Origin: Methanocaldococcus sp. FS406-22
GTDB lineage: Archaea; AGJL01; Methanococci; Methanococcales; Methanocaldococcaceae
Assembly: GCF_000025525.1 (NCBI RefSeq)
Contig: NC_013887.1
Span: 1,658,871-1,722,870, forward strand
Direction: 5' to 3'
Length of the DNA stretch: 64,000 nt
Part shown: positions 16,345-25,888 of the stretch, in pieces
Numbering within the stretch: position 1 is the stretch's first letter
Layout: each line of letters opens with the position of its first letter
The notes under the pieces: generated by a model
Databases searched by the model: none
What the model was told of the DNA's origin: nothing
Seen by the model: only the letters and a program-made list of their open reading frames with translations
Program-made: the position numbers and the translations under genes

Positions 16345-16806
16345 ATGGCTAAATTAAAATATAAGATACAAGTCAATCCTGAAAAAACAGCAAGGGCTAT
16401 GGGAAGAAACATTCCAATATCAAGAAAACATGCGAGAGAAATCTGCAAATCAATAAATGGAATGAAGTTGGATGAAGCAATAAAGTTCTTAGAGGATGTT
16501 ATTGCAATGAGAAGACCAGTTCTATTTAGAAGACACTGCAAGAAAGTAGGGCACAGAAAAGGTAAGCTTGGCTGGCATGCTGGTAGATACCCAGTTAAAG
16601 CAGCTAAAGCAATCTTAAAAATATTACAGCATGCAAAAGCAAATGCTGAATACAAAGGTTTAAACACTGAAAAGTTAAGAATAAAACATATCTCAACAAA
16701 CAAAGGAATAACAATCAAAAGATACATGCCAAGAGCATTTGGTAGAGCTACACCTAAGTTCCAAGAAACAGTTCATATACAAGTTATCTTAGAAGAATAC
16801 CACTAA
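16345..16806 (+). CDS. rpl22: Large subunit ribosomal protein uL22
   Basis: A 153-residue archaeal L22, lining the exit tunnel. Seen: ARAMGRNIPISRKHAREICKSINGM, RRPVLFRRHCKKVGHRKG and the tunnel-loop region KRYMPRAFGRATPKFQETVHI. ATG 16345 is 4 bases after GGTGAT; two in-frame ATGs just upstream are poorer. It is the first gene of the ribosomal run here; genes that often precede it (uL3, uL4, uL23, uL2, uS19) are not in the window upstream. Confidence 0.97.
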   Translation: MAKLKYKIQVNPEKTARAMGRNIPISRKHAREICKSINGMKLDEAIKFLEDVIAMRRPVLFRRHCKKVGHRKGKLGWHAGRYPVKAAKAILKILQHAKANAEYKGLNTEKLRIKHISTNKGITIKRYMPRAFGRATPKFQETVHIQVILEEYH

Positions 16807-16832
16807 AAAATGAGATATAAAGGTGGAAGTCC

Positions 16833-17456
16833 ATGATAGAAAGAACATTTGTTAAAGAAAATGTTAAGAGATTGTTAATTGATGAGTACTTCAAGAAGGA
16901 GTTAAGCAGAGCAGGATACAGCCACTGCGATATAAGAAAAACCCCTATAGGAACAAAAATCATTATATATGCTGAAAAACCAGGTTTTGTTATTGGTAGG
17001 AGAGGAAGTAGAATTAGAGAATTAACAGAGAAATTAGCTAAAGAGTTTGGTGTTGAAAAACCACAAATCGATGTTAAACCAGTAGAAAACCCAGACTTAG
17101 ATGCTCAAGTTGTTGCTCAAAAAGTAGCTCAGTCATTAGAGAGAGGATTGCACTTCAGAAGAGTTGGGCACACTGCAGTAAGAAGAGTTATGAATGCCGG
17201 AGCTAAGGGAGTTATAGTTATTATTTCAGGTAAATTAACTGGAGAGAGAGCAAGAACAGAGAAGTTCATGGCTGGATACATGAAACATTGTGGAGAGCCA
17301 GCTGAAGAGCTTGTTGATAAGGGAAGAGCAATAGCAAAAACAAAGCCAGGAATTATTGGAGTTACAGTAAAAATCATGAGACCAGATGTCTTATTACCAG
17401 ATGAAATTATAATTAAAGATACAGAAGTTAAACACGTGGTTGAAGAAGAGCAGTAA
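16833..17456 (+). CDS. rps3: Small subunit ribosomal protein uS3
   Basis: A 207-residue S3 at the mRNA entry. Contains the KH domain ([27 protein letters not shown], about residues 46-72) and the C-terminal S3 fold with [34 protein letters not shown] follows AGGTGGAAGTCC. Next gene, uL29, starts 11 bp later. Confidence 0.97.
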   Translation: MIERTFVKENVKRLLIDEYFKKELSRAGYSHCDIRKTPIGTKIIIYAEKPGFVIGRRGSRIRELTEKLAKEFGVEKPQIDVKPVENPDLDAQVVAQKVAQSLERGLHFRRVGHTAVRRVMNAGAKGVIVIISGKLTGERARTEKFMAGYMKHCGEPAEELVDKGRAIAKTKPGIIGVTVKIMRPDVLLPDEIIIKDTEVKHVVEEEQ

Positions 17457-17467
17457 GGTGAGAAAAC

Positions 17468-17680
17468 ATGGCTATATTAAGAGCAGATGAGTTAAGAGGC
17501 ATGACAATGGAAGAATTAAAAGAAAAACTCGTAGAATTAAAAAGAGAATTGTTAAAAGAAAGAGCAAGCAAAGCTGTTGCTGGAGCTCCTTCAAATCCAG
17601 GTAGAATGAGAGAAATCAGAAGGACAATAGCGAGAATATTAACAATAATGAATGAAAAGAGGAGAATGGCATCACAATAA
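17468..17680 (+). CDS. rpl29: Large subunit ribosomal protein uL29
   Basis: A 70-residue helical-hairpin L29: [30 protein letters not shown] and the typical [21 protein letters not shown]. It sits near the tunnel exit in the ribosome. RBS AGGTGAGAAAAC. Followed after 112 bp by aIF1. Confidence 0.96.
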   Translation: MAILRADELRGMTMEELKEKLVELKRELLKERASKAVAGAPSNPGRMREIRRTIARILTIMNEKRRMASQ

Positions 17681-17792
17681 TAACAAAAATCAAATTAAAA
17701 TCTAAGGCAAAAATTTAAATACCTTATCCTAATATTATTTACTTATACTTAGTTACTTACTCAGATGGCATATAAAATACAGAGGTGCAGTG

Positions 17793-18101
17793 ATGCCAGA
17801 AATTTGTCCAAGATGTGGATTACCAAAAGAACTATGTGTTTGTGAAGAAATAGCTAAAGAAGAACAAAAAATAAAAATATACGTTACAAAAAGAAGATTT
17901 GGTAAATTAATGACTATAATTGAAGGTTTTGATACAAGCGTTATTGACTTAAAAGAGCTTGCTAAAAAATTAAAAGATATTTGTGCCTGTGGAGGGACCG
18001 TTAAAGGAGATACTATTGAACTCCAGGGAGACCATAGAAAAAAGGTTGCTGAAGAACTCGTTAAAATGGGTTTCTCAAGAGATTCAATTGAAATTAGGTA
18101 A
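17793..18101 (+). CDS. sui1: Translation initiation factor aIF1 (SUI1)
   Basis: A 102-residue factor that guards start-codon fidelity on the 30S subunit. An N-terminal zinc knuckle ([13 protein letters not shown]) precedes the SUI1 domain with [44 protein letters not shown] 17790 and ATG 17793 are both possible; ATG preferred after AGGTG. Inserted among ribosomal protein genes as in other methanococci. Confidence 0.95.
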   Translation: MPEICPRCGLPKELCVCEEIAKEEQKIKIYVTKRRFGKLMTIIEGFDTSVIDLKELAKKLKDICACGGTVKGDTIELQGDHRKKVAEELVKMGFSRDSIEIR

Positions 18102-18139
18102 ATTTGATATCTATTAAATTATTTTAAAAACTAATAAAA

Positions 18140-18177
18140 GGGGACGCGGATGCCCGAAAAGGGCACACCCCGTCCCC
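18140..18177 (+). other. GC-rich hairpin upstream of Rpp29
   Basis: In very AT-rich surroundings, GGGGACG (18140-18146) pairs with CGTCCCC (18171-18177); after an asymmetric internal loop (CGGA / CACCC), TGCCC (18151-18155) pairs with GGGCA (18161-18165) around a GAAAA loop. The stem is perfect and very stable. It could be an RNA thermostable structure, protein-binding site or terminator for the aIF1 transcript; no poly-T follows. It does not fit the SECIS consensus. Confidence 0.6.
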
Positions 18178-18181
18178 GTAA

Positions 18182-18533
18182 AACGGTTGGGGCATCATGA
18201 TAACTCCTCACAACATATTGAGGCATGAACTTATAGGGCTTAGAGTAGAGATTGTCGAAGCAAAGAACAAAGCGATGGTAGGGATTAAAGGGAGAGTAGT
18301 GGATGAAACAAGAAATACATTAGTGATAGAAAAAGAGGATGGGAAAGAAGTGAGAATCCCAAAGGATGTTGCAGTGTTTGTTTTTCAATTAAAGGGATGT
18401 AAAGTAAAGGTTGATGGGAGATTGTTAATAGGAAGGCCAGAAGAGAGATTAAAGAGAAAAATAAAGACACTCTATCCATATTAGCTGTAAGTGTATTAAG
18501 TTTTGAAAAGCACTTATTTTTGCCCCAACCGTT
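18182..18533. repeat. Perfect 13-bp inverted repeat bracketing the Rpp29 gene
   Basis: AACGGTTGGGGCA at 18182-18194 is the exact reverse complement of TGCCCCAACCGTT at 18521-18533. The arms sit 2 bases before the Rpp29 start codon and 36 bases after its stop, so an mRNA covering both could fold into a long-range helix with the RBS-start region enclosed next to the 5' arm. Confidence 0.75.
18197..18484 (+). CDS. rnp1: RNase P protein component 1 (Rpp29/Pop4)
   Basis: A 95-residue Sm-like RNase P subunit aiding tRNA 5' processing. Seen: LRHELIGLRVEIVEAKNKAMVGIKGRVVDETRNTLVIE and a C-terminal VDGRLLIGRPEERLKRKIK. Start ATG at 18197 follows GGTTGGGGCATC, part of the inverted repeat arm, so the RBS could be sequestered. 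It lies between aIF1 and uS17 as in other archaea. Pop5, another subunit, is at 42.6 kb. Confidence 0.93.
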   Translation: MITPHNILRHELIGLRVEIVEAKNKAMVGIKGRVVDETRNTLVIEKEDGKEVRIPKDVAVFVFQLKGCKVKVDGRLLIGRPEERLKRKIKTLYPY

Positions 18534-18662
18534 AAAGTAATATATGGGTTTTTATTCATTTAGTAGCCACCTTCTCTATAAACAATATTTTAGCCTTAAC
18601 TATCTATAACCCTATGTGTTATTGATAACAAAAACTAAAAACCTAAATTAGGAGGTAAAAAC

Positions 18663-19016
18663 ATGGCAGCAAGAAATATTGGAATTCCAGTTAAAGCTCC
18701 AGAAGTAGAATGTGACGATAAAAACTGTCCATTCCACGGAACTCTTCCAGTAAGAGGGCAGAGCTTTGTTGGAGTTGTAGTTAGTGATAAGCCACATAAA
18801 ACAGTCATAATTAAGAGAGAGATTATAAAATACATCAAGAAGTATGAGAGATATGAAAGAAGAACATCAAAATTAGCAGCTCACAACCCACCATGCATAA
18901 ACGCAAAGGTTGGAGATATTGTAAGAGTTATGGAGTGCAGACCAATAAGTAAAACAAAGGCATTCGTTGTAGTTGAGAAATTAGGAAGAGTTGATGAAAT
19001 TAAAGGAGAAGAATAA
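18663..19016 (+). CDS. rps17: Small subunit ribosomal protein uS17
   Basis: A 117-residue archaeal S17 with N-terminal extension [19 protein letters not shown] and the OB-fold core [17 protein letters not shown], then [48 protein letters not shown] 178-bp gap with the inverted repeat separates it from Rpp29, so it may have its own promoter. Confidence 0.97.
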   Translation: MAARNIGIPVKAPEVECDDKNCPFHGTLPVRGQSFVGVVVSDKPHKTVIIKREIIKYIKKYERYERRTSKLAAHNPPCINAKVGDIVRVMECRPISKTKAFVVVEKLGRVDEIKGEE

Positions 19017-19040
19017 AATCTAAAAAAAAGGTGAAAAACT

Positions 19041-19439
19041 ATGAAAGCAATTGGCTCAAAACCTGTTAGGGCTTTACCTGTTGGAGCAAGATGCATTTGT
19101 GCTGACAACACCGGAGCTAAGGAAGTTGAAATTATAGCTGTGAAAAACTACAAAGGGGTTGCAAGAAGGTTACCAACAGCAAGAGTAGGAGATATGGTAA
19201 TAGTTACAGTTAAAAAAGGAACTCCTGAAATGAGAAAACAGGTTTTGCCAGCAGTTGTTATTAGACAGAGAAAAGAAATTAGAAGACCAGATGGGACAAG
19301 AGTTAAGTTTGCAGACAATGCAGTTGTTATCGTAACACCAGATGGAAACCCAAAGGGTTCAGATATTAAGGGGCCGGTAGCTAAAGAAGCAGCTGAAAGA
19401 TGGCCAGGTATTGCAAGAATTGCCAAGATAATTATCTAA
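19041..19439 (+). CDS. rpl14: Large subunit ribosomal protein uL14
   Basis: A 132-residue five-stranded barrel protein at the subunit interface. Seen: [57 protein letters not shown] and the C-terminal [34 protein letters not shown]. Confidence 0.97.
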   Translation: MKAIGSKPVRALPVGARCICADNTGAKEVEIIAVKNYKGVARRLPTARVGDMVIVTVKKGTPEMRKQVLPAVVIRQRKEIRRPDGTRVKFADNAVVIVTPDGNPKGSDIKGPVAKEAAERWPGIARIAKIII

Positions 19440-19473
19440 ATTTAAAAAATAATAAATAATTAAGGTGAAAATT

Positions 19474-19836
19474 ATGGCTTTTACAAAGTCAAAACAACCA
19501 AGAAAACAAAGAAAAGCATTATTTAATGCTCCTCTCCACTTGAGAAGAAAAGTTATGAGTGCAATGTTATCAAAGGAGTTGAAGGAAAAGTTGGGTAAAA
19601 ACGCCATCCCAGTTAGAAAGGGAGATGTTGTTAGAATAATGAGAGGAGACTTCAAAGGCTTAGAAGGAGAGGTTATCAAAGTTGATTTGAAAAGATACAG
19701 AATCTATGTTGAAGGAGCAAACAATAAAAAGCAGGATGGAAGGGAAGTTCCATACCCAATCCATCCATCAAATGTTATGATTATCAAGTTGTATGACAAA
19801 GATGAAAAAAGATTCAAACACATTAAAAATGAATAA
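19474..19836 (+). CDS. rpl24: Large subunit ribosomal protein uL24
   Basis: A 120-residue archaeal L24 (L26e type) with the KOW motif [25 protein letters not shown] at about residues 48-72 and an N-terminal [21 protein letters not shown] 19474 follows AAGGTGAAAATT; the GTG at 19465 is inside the RBS. The next gene starts 9 bp later. Confidence 0.97.
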   Translation: MAFTKSKQPRKQRKALFNAPLHLRRKVMSAMLSKELKEKLGKNAIPVRKGDVVRIMRGDFKGLEGEVIKVDLKRYRIYVEGANNKKQDGREVPYPIHPSNVMIIKLYDKDEKRFKHIKNE

Positions 19837-19845
19837 GGTGAAAGG

Positions 19846-20580
19846 ATGGCAAAAAAAGGACCAAAAAGACATTTAAAAAGATTGGCAGCTCCAGTTAGAT
19901 GGGAGTTACCAAGAAAGATTCACAAATTTACAGTTAGACCATTACCAGGAGCACACCCAATGAGTGAGTCATTACCATTATTGCTGATTATTAGAGATGT
20001 TTTGAAGTATGCAGATAACGCAAGAGAAGCAAAGAAAATTATTAAGATGGGTAAAGTTTTAGTTGATGGAAGAGTCAGGAAGGAAGAAAAATTACCAGTT
20101 GGATTAATGGATGTTGTCTCATTACCAGAGGCAGACGAAAATTACAGAGTCCTCTTTGATAGAAAAGGAAGGATTAAATTAAAACCAACAGAAAACCCAG
20201 ATGTAAAATTATGTAAAATTAAGAACAAGACTGTTATTAAAGGTGGGCATATACAGCTCAATTTACACGATGGAAGAAACATTGTTATCAAAGTTTCAGA
20301 CCCTACAAAGGCAGAGGAAGATGTTTACAAAACAGGAGACACCTTATTAATCTCAATTCCAGAACAAGAAATTAAAGCACACATTCCATTTGAAGTTGGT
20401 AAATTAGCATACATTACAGGAGGAAAACACGTCGGTGATTTCGCTAAGATTGTTGAGATTGAGAGAAGAGGAATATATCCAGACATTGTCACATTAGAAA
20501 ACATGGATGGAGAGAAGTTTAAGACAGTTAAAGACTATGTCTTCGTTGTTGGAGACGAAGAACCAATAATTAAATTATAA
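19846..20580 (+). CDS. rps4e: Small subunit ribosomal protein eS4
   Basis: A 244-residue eS4 with N-terminal GPKRHLKRLAAPVRWELPRK, an S4-type RNA-binding segment (AKKIIKMGKVLVDGRVRKEEKLPVG), a central domain and a KOW-like YITGGKHVGDFAKIVEIE. Standard archaeal length. RBS AAGGTGAAAGG. Confidence 0.97.
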   Translation: MAKKGPKRHLKRLAAPVRWELPRKIHKFTVRPLPGAHPMSESLPLLLIIRDVLKYADNAREAKKIIKMGKVLVDGRVRKEEKLPVGLMDVVSLPEADENYRVLFDRKGRIKLKPTENPDVKLCKIKNKTVIKGGHIQLNLHDGRNIVIKVSDPTKAEEDVYKTGDTLLISIPEQEIKAHIPFEVGKLAYITGGKHVGDFAKIVEIERRGIYPDIVTLENMDGEKFKTVKDYVFVVGDEEPIIKL

Positions 20581-20602
20581 ATTGAATAGATGAGGGAGAA
20601 AC

Positions 20603-21175
20603 ATGAGCTTTGAAGAGTTATGGCAAAAGAATCCGATGTTAAAACCAAGAATTGAAAAAGTTGTTGTTAATTTTGGAGTAGGAGAGAGTGGAGATAGATT
20701 AACAAAAGGAGCTCAAGTTATTGAGGAACTAACAGGACAAAAACCAATAAGAACAAGAGCTAAGCAAACAAACCCATCATTTGGAATTAGAAAGAAGTTA
20801 CCAATTGGATTAAAAGTTACATTAAGAGGGAAAAAGGCAGAGGAATTTTTAAAGAATGCATTTGAAGCATTCCAAAAAGAAGGTAAAAAATTGTATGATT
20901 ATTCATTTGATGATTATGGAAACTTCTCATTTGGTATTCATGAACACATTGACTTCCCTGGGCAAAAATACGACCCAATGATTGGTATCTTTGGAATGGA
21001 CGTTTGTGTTACATTAGAGAGACCTGGATTTAGAGTTAAGAGAAGAAAGAGATGCAGAGCTAAGATTCCAAGAAGACACAGATTAACAAGAGAAGAAGCT
21101 ATTGAATTTATAGAAAAAACATTTGGAGTTAAAGTTGAGAGAGTATTGTTAGAAGAGGAAGAAGAAACACAATAA
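20603..21175 (+). CDS. rpl5: Large subunit ribosomal protein uL5
   Basis: A 190-residue L5 binding 5S rRNA. Seen: [50 protein letters not shown] and [37 protein letters not shown]. Ends in an acidic run EEEEETQ. Precedes uS14 by 13 bp. Confidence 0.97.
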   Translation: MSFEELWQKNPMLKPRIEKVVVNFGVGESGDRLTKGAQVIEELTGQKPIRTRAKQTNPSFGIRKKLPIGLKVTLRGKKAEEFLKNAFEAFQKEGKKLYDYSFDDYGNFSFGIHEHIDFPGQKYDPMIGIFGMDVCVTLERPGFRVKRRKRCRAKIPRRHRLTREEAIEFIEKTFGVKVERVLLEEEEETQ

Positions 21176-21188
21176 AAAGGTGATGTAG

Positions 21189-21350
21189 ATGGCAAAAAAA
21201 CCATGGAAAAAGAAGTATGGTTATGGAATTAGACCATGTCAAAGATGTGGGCATGTAGGTCCAGGTTTAATTAGAAAGTATGGATTAAACCTTTGCAGAC
21301 AGTGTTTTAGAGAAATTGCTCACAAATTAGGATTTAAAAAATTAGATTAA
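21189..21350 (+). CDS. rps14: Small subunit ribosomal protein uS14 (zinc type)
   Basis: A 53-residue zinc-binding S14. Translation from ATG 21189: [18 protein letters not shown] followed by RCGHVG and LNLCRQCF, giving the four-Cys ribbon CxxC-x15-CxxC at residues 17, 20, 36 and 39. It ends HKLGFKKLD and TAA at 21350. RBS AAGGTGATGTAG. Located between uL5 and uS8 as in all spc operons. Confidence 0.97.
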   Translation: MAKKPWKKKYGYGIRPCQRCGHVGPGLIRKYGLNLCRQCFREIAHKLGFKKLD

Positions 21351-21392
21351 ACCAAAACACTCTTTACTAAAAATTCTTAATGGAGGGAAAAC

Positions 21393-21785
21393 ATGAGTTT
21401 AATGGACCCACTAGCAAACGCATTAAACCATATCTCTAACTGTGAGAGAGTGGGTAAAAAGGTAGTGTATATAAAACCAGCGTCTAAATTAATTGGAAGG
21501 GTTTTAAAGGTTATGCAGGATAACGGCTACATAGGAGAGTTTGAATTTATAGAAGATGGTAGAGCTGGGATATTTAAGGTTGAGTTAATAGGGAAAATAA
21601 ACAAGTGTGGAGCTATAAAACCAAGATTCCCAGTTAAAAAATTTGGATACGAGAAGTTTGAAAAGAGATACTTGCCAGCAAGAGACTTTGGTATATTAAT
21701 TGTTTCAACAACACAGGGAGTTATGAGCCACGAAGAAGCTAAGAAAAGAGGATTAGGAGGAAGGTTGTTAGCTTATGTCTATTAA
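21393..21785 (+). CDS. rps8: Small subunit ribosomal protein uS8
   Basis: A 130-residue S8 binding the central domain of 16S rRNA. Seen: [39 protein letters not shown], and C-terminal [44 protein letters not shown]. Confidence 0.97.
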
Positions 21786-21823
21786 ACACGTTCTAAATTA
21801 AATTTAAATTTTGAGGTGAGTTT

Positions 21824-22372
21824 ATGCCAGTTGCCGCCTATATTGAGGAAAGGGTAAAAATCCCTGAAAATGTTCAAGTTGAGATAAACAACAATGAAGT
21901 TGTTGTAAAAAGTGAAGGAAAAGAGTTAAGAAGAAAATTTGAGCATCCAAAAATTGTAATTAAAAAAGAGGGAGATGAAGTAGTTATCTTCTGCGAATAT
22001 CCAAGAAGAAAAGACAAAGCTATGGTTGGAACTATAAGAGCTCATATAAACAACATGATTAAAGGAGTTACCGAAGGATTTACATACAAATTAAAGATTA
22101 GATATGCACACTTCCCAATGAAGGTTAGCGTTAAAGGTAATGAGGTTATCATTGAAAACTTCTTAGGAGAGAAACACCCAAGAAGAGCAAGAATTATGGA
22201 AGGAGTTACCGTTAAGATTAGTGGAGAGGATGTTATAGTCACAGGAATTGACAAGGAAAAAGTTGGGCAGACAGCTGCTAACATAGAGCAGGCAACAAGA
22301 ATTAAAGGAAGAGACCCAAGAGTCTTCCAGGATGGAATCTACATTGTAGAGAAAGCTGGAAAAGCTATCTAA
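21824..22372 (+). CDS. rpl6: Large subunit ribosomal protein uL6
   Basis: A 182-residue L6 with two related alpha/beta domains; seen: [47 protein letters not shown] and the C-terminal [47 protein letters not shown]. Confidence 0.97.
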   Translation: MPVAAYIEERVKIPENVQVEINNNEVVVKSEGKELRRKFEHPKIVIKKEGDEVVIFCEYPRRKDKAMVGTIRAHINNMIKGVTEGFTYKLKIRYAHFPMKVSVKGNEVIIENFLGEKHPRRARIMEGVTVKISGEDVIVTGIDKEKVGQTAANIEQATRIKGRDPRVFQDGIYIVEKAGKAI

Positions 22373-22395
22373 AAAACAATAGCTGAGGGGAAATT

Positions 22396-22821
22396 ATGAA
22401 CAGGCTATTAAGATTAAGATTTAAATTAAAAATGAAAAAGCCTGACTTTATAAGACAGGAGGCTCATAGACATAAAAGACTAGGAGAGAAATGGAGAAGA
22501 CCAAAAGGAAGACACAGTAAGATGAGATTAAAGTGGAAAGAGAAACCTCCAGTTGTTGAGATTGGTTACAGAAGTCCTAAGGCAGTTAGGGGCTTACACC
22601 CAAGCGGATTAGAGGATGTTTTAGTTTACAATGTAAAAGATTTAGAAAAGTTAAATCCAGAAACACAGGGAGCAAGAATAGCTTCAACAGTTGGTAAAAG
22701 AAAGAAAATTGAAATTATTAAAAGAGCAAGAGAGTTGGGAATAAGAATATTAAACATATCAGAAGAGAAACAGGAAGAGTTATTAAAATTAGCTGAAAAA
22801 CAAAATGAAACTAACGAATAA
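22396..22821 (+). CDS. rpl32e: Large subunit ribosomal protein eL32
   Basis: A 141-residue eL32 with [31 protein letters not shown] and [29 protein letters not shown], plus C-terminal [43 protein letters not shown]. An internal Met (MKKPDF) is an alternative start. Confidence 0.96.
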   Translation: MNRLLRLRFKLKMKKPDFIRQEAHRHKRLGEKWRRPKGRHSKMRLKWKEKPPVVEIGYRSPKAVRGLHPSGLEDVLVYNVKDLEKLNPETQGARIASTVGKRKKIEIIKRARELGIRILNISEEKQEELLKLAEKQNETNE

Positions 22822-22881
22822 ATTATAATTCTCAATTACCTGTTCTTTGATATAAATTTGATTTTGTCATAGGTGATAGTT

Positions 22882-23331
22882 ATGGATGTATCCGTTCAAA
22901 GGAGAATGGCAGCTGAGATATTGAAATGTGGTATAGACAGGGTTTGGATTGACCCAACTCAATTGGATAGAGTTAAAATGGCTATGTCAAAAGATGATAT
23001 AAGAGTTTTAATTAAAGAGGGAGTTATTAAGAAGAAACAGAAAAAAGGAATCAGCAGTGCAAGAGTTAAAAAGTTGAAGGAGCAGAGAAAAAAAGGTAGA
23101 AGAAGAGGACCAGGTTCAAGAAGAGGAGCTGCTGGAGCAAGAACACCACCAAAAGAAAAGTGGATGGCTACAATTAGAGCTTTAAGAAAAACACTCAAAC
23201 AATTAAGAGATACTGGAAAAATTGATAGAAAAGTCTATAGAAAACTTTACAGAATGGCTAAAGGAGGAGCATTTAGAAGTAGAAGCCACTTATTCCTTTA
23301 CATGAGAGAACACGACCTCTTAAAACAATAA
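22882..23331 (+). CDS. rpl19e: Large subunit ribosomal protein eL19
   Basis: A 149-residue eL19 with long helical extension. Seen: VSVQRRMAAEILKCGIDRVWIDP, the basic RKKGRRRGPGSRRGAAGARTPPKEKWM, and YRMAKGGAFRSRSHLFLYMREH. ATG 22882 follows GGTGATAGTT; GTG 22873 is part of that RBS. Confidence 0.97.
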   Translation: MDVSVQRRMAAEILKCGIDRVWIDPTQLDRVKMAMSKDDIRVLIKEGVIKKKQKKGISSARVKKLKEQRKKGRRRGPGSRRGAAGARTPPKEKWMATIRALRKTLKQLRDTGKIDRKVYRKLYRMAKGGAFRSRSHLFLYMREHDLLKQ

Positions 23332-23360
23332 AACAATTTTTAGCAGGAAGGTGAGAAATT

Positions 23361-23948
23361 ATGGCAACAGGTCCAACTTATAGAGTTAAATTTAGAAGAA
23401 GAAGAGAGGCAAAAACTGATTACAGAAAAAGATTAAGATTATTATTATCAAGAAAACCAAGATTGGTTGCGAGAAAAACTTTGAATCACTGCATTGCTCA
23501 AATTGTATTGTATGATGAAAAGGGAGATAAAACAGTTGTTTCAGCTCACTCAAGAGAGTTGATTAAGTTAGGTTATAAAGGACACACTGGAAACTTGCCA
23601 TCAGCATACTTAACAGGTTACTTGTTAGGTAAGAAAGCTTTAGCTAAAGGCTACACTGAGGCAGTTTTAGATATTGGATTGCACAGAGCTACAAAAGGAG
23701 CTGCTGTATTTGCAATATTAAAAGGAGCTTTAGATGCTGGAATGGAAATTCCACATGGGGAAGATATATTGCCATCAGAGGAGAGAATAAGAGGAGAACA
23801 CATAAAAGCCTACGCTGAAATGTTAAAAGAACAGGATGAAGAAAGATACAAGAAGCAGTTCTCAAAATATTTAGAGAAAGGATTAGAACCAGAAAAACTG
23901 CCAGAACACTTTGAAGAAATAAAGGCAAAAATAGACAGTATGTTTTAA
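23361..23948 (+). CDS. rpl18: Large subunit ribosomal protein uL18
   Basis: A 195-residue archaeal L18 (L5e-like) contacting 5S rRNA. Seen: [73 protein letters not shown] and [43 protein letters not shown]. uS5 follows after 6-9 bp. Confidence 0.97.
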   Translation: MATGPTYRVKFRRRREAKTDYRKRLRLLLSRKPRLVARKTLNHCIAQIVLYDEKGDKTVVSAHSRELIKLGYKGHTGNLPSAYLTGYLLGKKALAKGYTEAVLDIGLHRATKGAAVFAILKGALDAGMEIPHGEDILPSEERIRGEHIKAYAEMLKEQDEERYKKQFSKYLEKGLEPEKLPEHFEEIKAKIDSMF

Positions 23949-23957
23949 GGTGAGATG

Positions 23958-24611
23958 ATGAGATTCAACATAGACGAGTGGGAACCAAAAACCACTATTG
24001 GAAGAATGGTTAAAGAAGGGCAGATAACTGATATTGATTACATCTTAGATAACAACTTACCAATTTTAGAGCCAGAGATTGTCGACGCCTTATTACCAGA
24101 TTTAGAAGAGAAGGTTTTAGATGTTAAGTTAGTTCAAAGAATGCACAAGTCAGGAAGAAGAGCAAGATTTAGAGCTACAGTTGTTGTAGGAAACAGAAAT
24201 GGTTATGTAGGTGTTGGAAAAGGTAAAGCTAAGGAAGTAGGGCCTGCAATTAGAAAGGCAATAGCTCAAGCAAAGAAAAACATTATTAGAGTTAAGAGAG
24301 GTTGCGGTTCTTGGGAGTGTGGTTGTGGAACACCGCACTCAATTCCATACAAAGGATATGGAAAGTGTGGAAGTACTGCAATAGAGATATTGCCAGCTCC
24401 AAAGGGAGTTGGTTTAGTTGCTGGAGATGTTGCTAAGGCAGTTTTGGGCTTAGCAGGAATTAAAGATGTTTGGACAAAGACATTTGGAGAGACAAGAACA
24501 ACATACAACTTTGCAATGGCTACATTTGAAGCATTAAAGAGCTTGAACTTTACAAGAGTTATGGAAAAACACAAAGAGAAATTGGGGATTGTTGAAGGAA
24601 GAGTTTTATAA
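23958..24611 (+). CDS. rps5: Small subunit ribosomal protein uS5
   Basis: A 217-residue S5. Seen: dsRBD-like [43 protein letters not shown] and the archaeal zinc-like insertion [16 protein letters not shown], then [29 protein letters not shown]. The second of two ATGs (23958) gives better spacing to AAGGTGAG. Confidence 0.97.
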   Translation: MRFNIDEWEPKTTIGRMVKEGQITDIDYILDNNLPILEPEIVDALLPDLEEKVLDVKLVQRMHKSGRRARFRATVVVGNRNGYVGVGKGKAKEVGPAIRKAIAQAKKNIIRVKRGCGSWECGCGTPHSIPYKGYGKCGSTAIEILPAPKGVGLVAGDVAKAVLGLAGIKDVWTKTFGETRTTYNFAMATFEALKSLNFTRVMEKHKEKLGIVEGRVL

Positions 24612-24674
24612 GTTAATTTTCTCATTTTAAACTTTAAGCTATTTTAAAACTTTTATTTTGATAAGGTGATAGAT

Positions 24675-25139
24675 ATGGCTTATGCTGTCATTAGAATAAG
24701 AGGGAGAATCGGTGTAAGGAGAGATATAGCAGACACACTGAAAATGTTGAGATTGCACAAAGTAAATCACTGTGTAATAGTTCCAGAAACAGAAACATTT
24801 AAAGGGATGTTGCAGAAAGTTAAGGATTACGTAACATGGGGAGAAATTGATAAAGATACATTAGTTAAGTTAATTTTAAAGAGAGGAAGATTACCAGGAA
24901 ACAAGAAAGTTAATCCAGAAATCATAAAGGAATTAACAGGAATGGATGTTGAAGAATTAGCAGAAAAGATTATAAAAGGAGAAATTAAATTAAAAGAGAC
25001 TCCATTAAAACCTGTCTTTAGATTACACCCACCAAGAAAAGGATTTGAAAGAGGAGGAATCAAAAAACCATTCAGTGTTGGTGGAGCTTTAGGTTACAGA
25101 GGAGAGAAAATTAACGAGTTATTAGAAAAAATGATGTAA
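24675..25139 (+). CDS. rpl30: Large subunit ribosomal protein uL30
   Basis: A 154-residue archaeal L30 with the family start [38 protein letters not shown] and C-terminal [32 protein letters not shown] 24675 follows AAGGTGATAGAT. Confidence 0.97.
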   Translation: MAYAVIRIRGRIGVRRDIADTLKMLRLHKVNHCVIVPETETFKGMLQKVKDYVTWGEIDKDTLVKLILKRGRLPGNKKVNPEIIKELTGMDVEELAEKIIKGEIKLKETPLKPVFRLHPPRKGFERGGIKKPFSVGGALGYRGEKINELLEKMM

Positions 25140-25150
25140 GGTGATGATTT

Positions 25151-25582
25151 ATGATTAGAAAAAAGAAAAAAGTTAAAAAAATTAGAGGTTCAAGAACCTG
25201 TGGAGGAGGAAGCCATAAAAAGAGGAGAGGAGCTGGAAACAAGGGAGGAAGAGGAATGGCTGGTGGACATAAACACAAATGGACATGGATTATAAAATAC
25301 ATGCCTGACTACTTCGGAAAGTATGGATTCAAGAGACACCCAAGCTTAGTTAAACAGTTAGAAACAATAAATGTTGGAGAGCTTGAAGAGATTGTGTTGA
25401 AAAACCCAGACAAATTTGAAAAAGAAGAAGATAAATTTGTTGTTGATGTAATTGAGTTAGGTTATGAAAAGGTTTTAGGTAAAGGAAAAGTTACAATTCC
25501 AATGATTGTTAAAGCAGTAGAAGTTTCAGAGAAAGCAAGAGAGAAGATTGAGGCAGTAGGTGGAGAGGTTGTTGAACTATAA
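25151..25582 (+). CDS. rpl15: Large subunit ribosomal protein uL15
   Basis: A 143-residue L15 with the Gly/Arg-rich N-terminal KIRGSRTCGGGSHKKRRGAGNKGGRGMAGGHKHKW that threads into rRNA and a globular end VGELEEIVLKNPDKF...VPMIVKAVEVSEKAREKIEAVGGEVVEL-like. Last ribosomal gene in the run; secY follows after about 300 bp. Confidence 0.97.
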   Translation: MIRKKKKVKKIRGSRTCGGGSHKKRRGAGNKGGRGMAGGHKHKWTWIIKYMPDYFGKYGFKRHPSLVKQLETINVGELEEIVLKNPDKFEKEEDKFVVDVIELGYEKVLGKGKVTIPMIVKAVEVSEKAREKIEAVGGEVVEL

Positions 25583-25888
25583 ATTATTAATAATTTTCTT
25601 TTTATTTTTAATTTTTGATTTTGAAGTTAGGAGATTTTTAGATGAGAGGATAGTATCTCTTTTTTTACTAAAAAACAGAGATATTAAAAATTTAAAACTT
25701 GATTTAAAAAGAATTTACAAATTGTATTGGTGGGGTTTTTATATTCGTTTTTCTATGTTTTTCTATTTTCTCAACTTAATAAATTATAGGATTAAACTTC
25801 ACTAAAAATTTATACTCCCACTTACAAAAATTTATTGATAAAAAGAAAATTATTAATACTTAAAAAAGGTGGTAGCTTGGAAAACATT
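25583..25888 (+). other. uL15-secY intergenic region
   Basis: AT-rich, about 300 bp. A frame of 81 codons (25560-25805) overlaps the uL15 end and would encode a hydrophobic, Phe/Leu-rich peptide, but it lacks an RBS and looks compositional. GGTGGTAGC at 25868-25876 serves secY. Confidence 0.5.

Noticed and set aside
18140-18177. GC-rich hairpin upstream of Rpp29 as a second SECIS
   Set aside because: It lacks the GAA/A internal loop and no upstream gene has an in-frame UGA.
25560-25805. 81-codon hydrophobic frame between uL15 and secY
   Set aside because: Starts inside uL15, no RBS, Phe/Leu/Ile composition expected from T-rich DNA.
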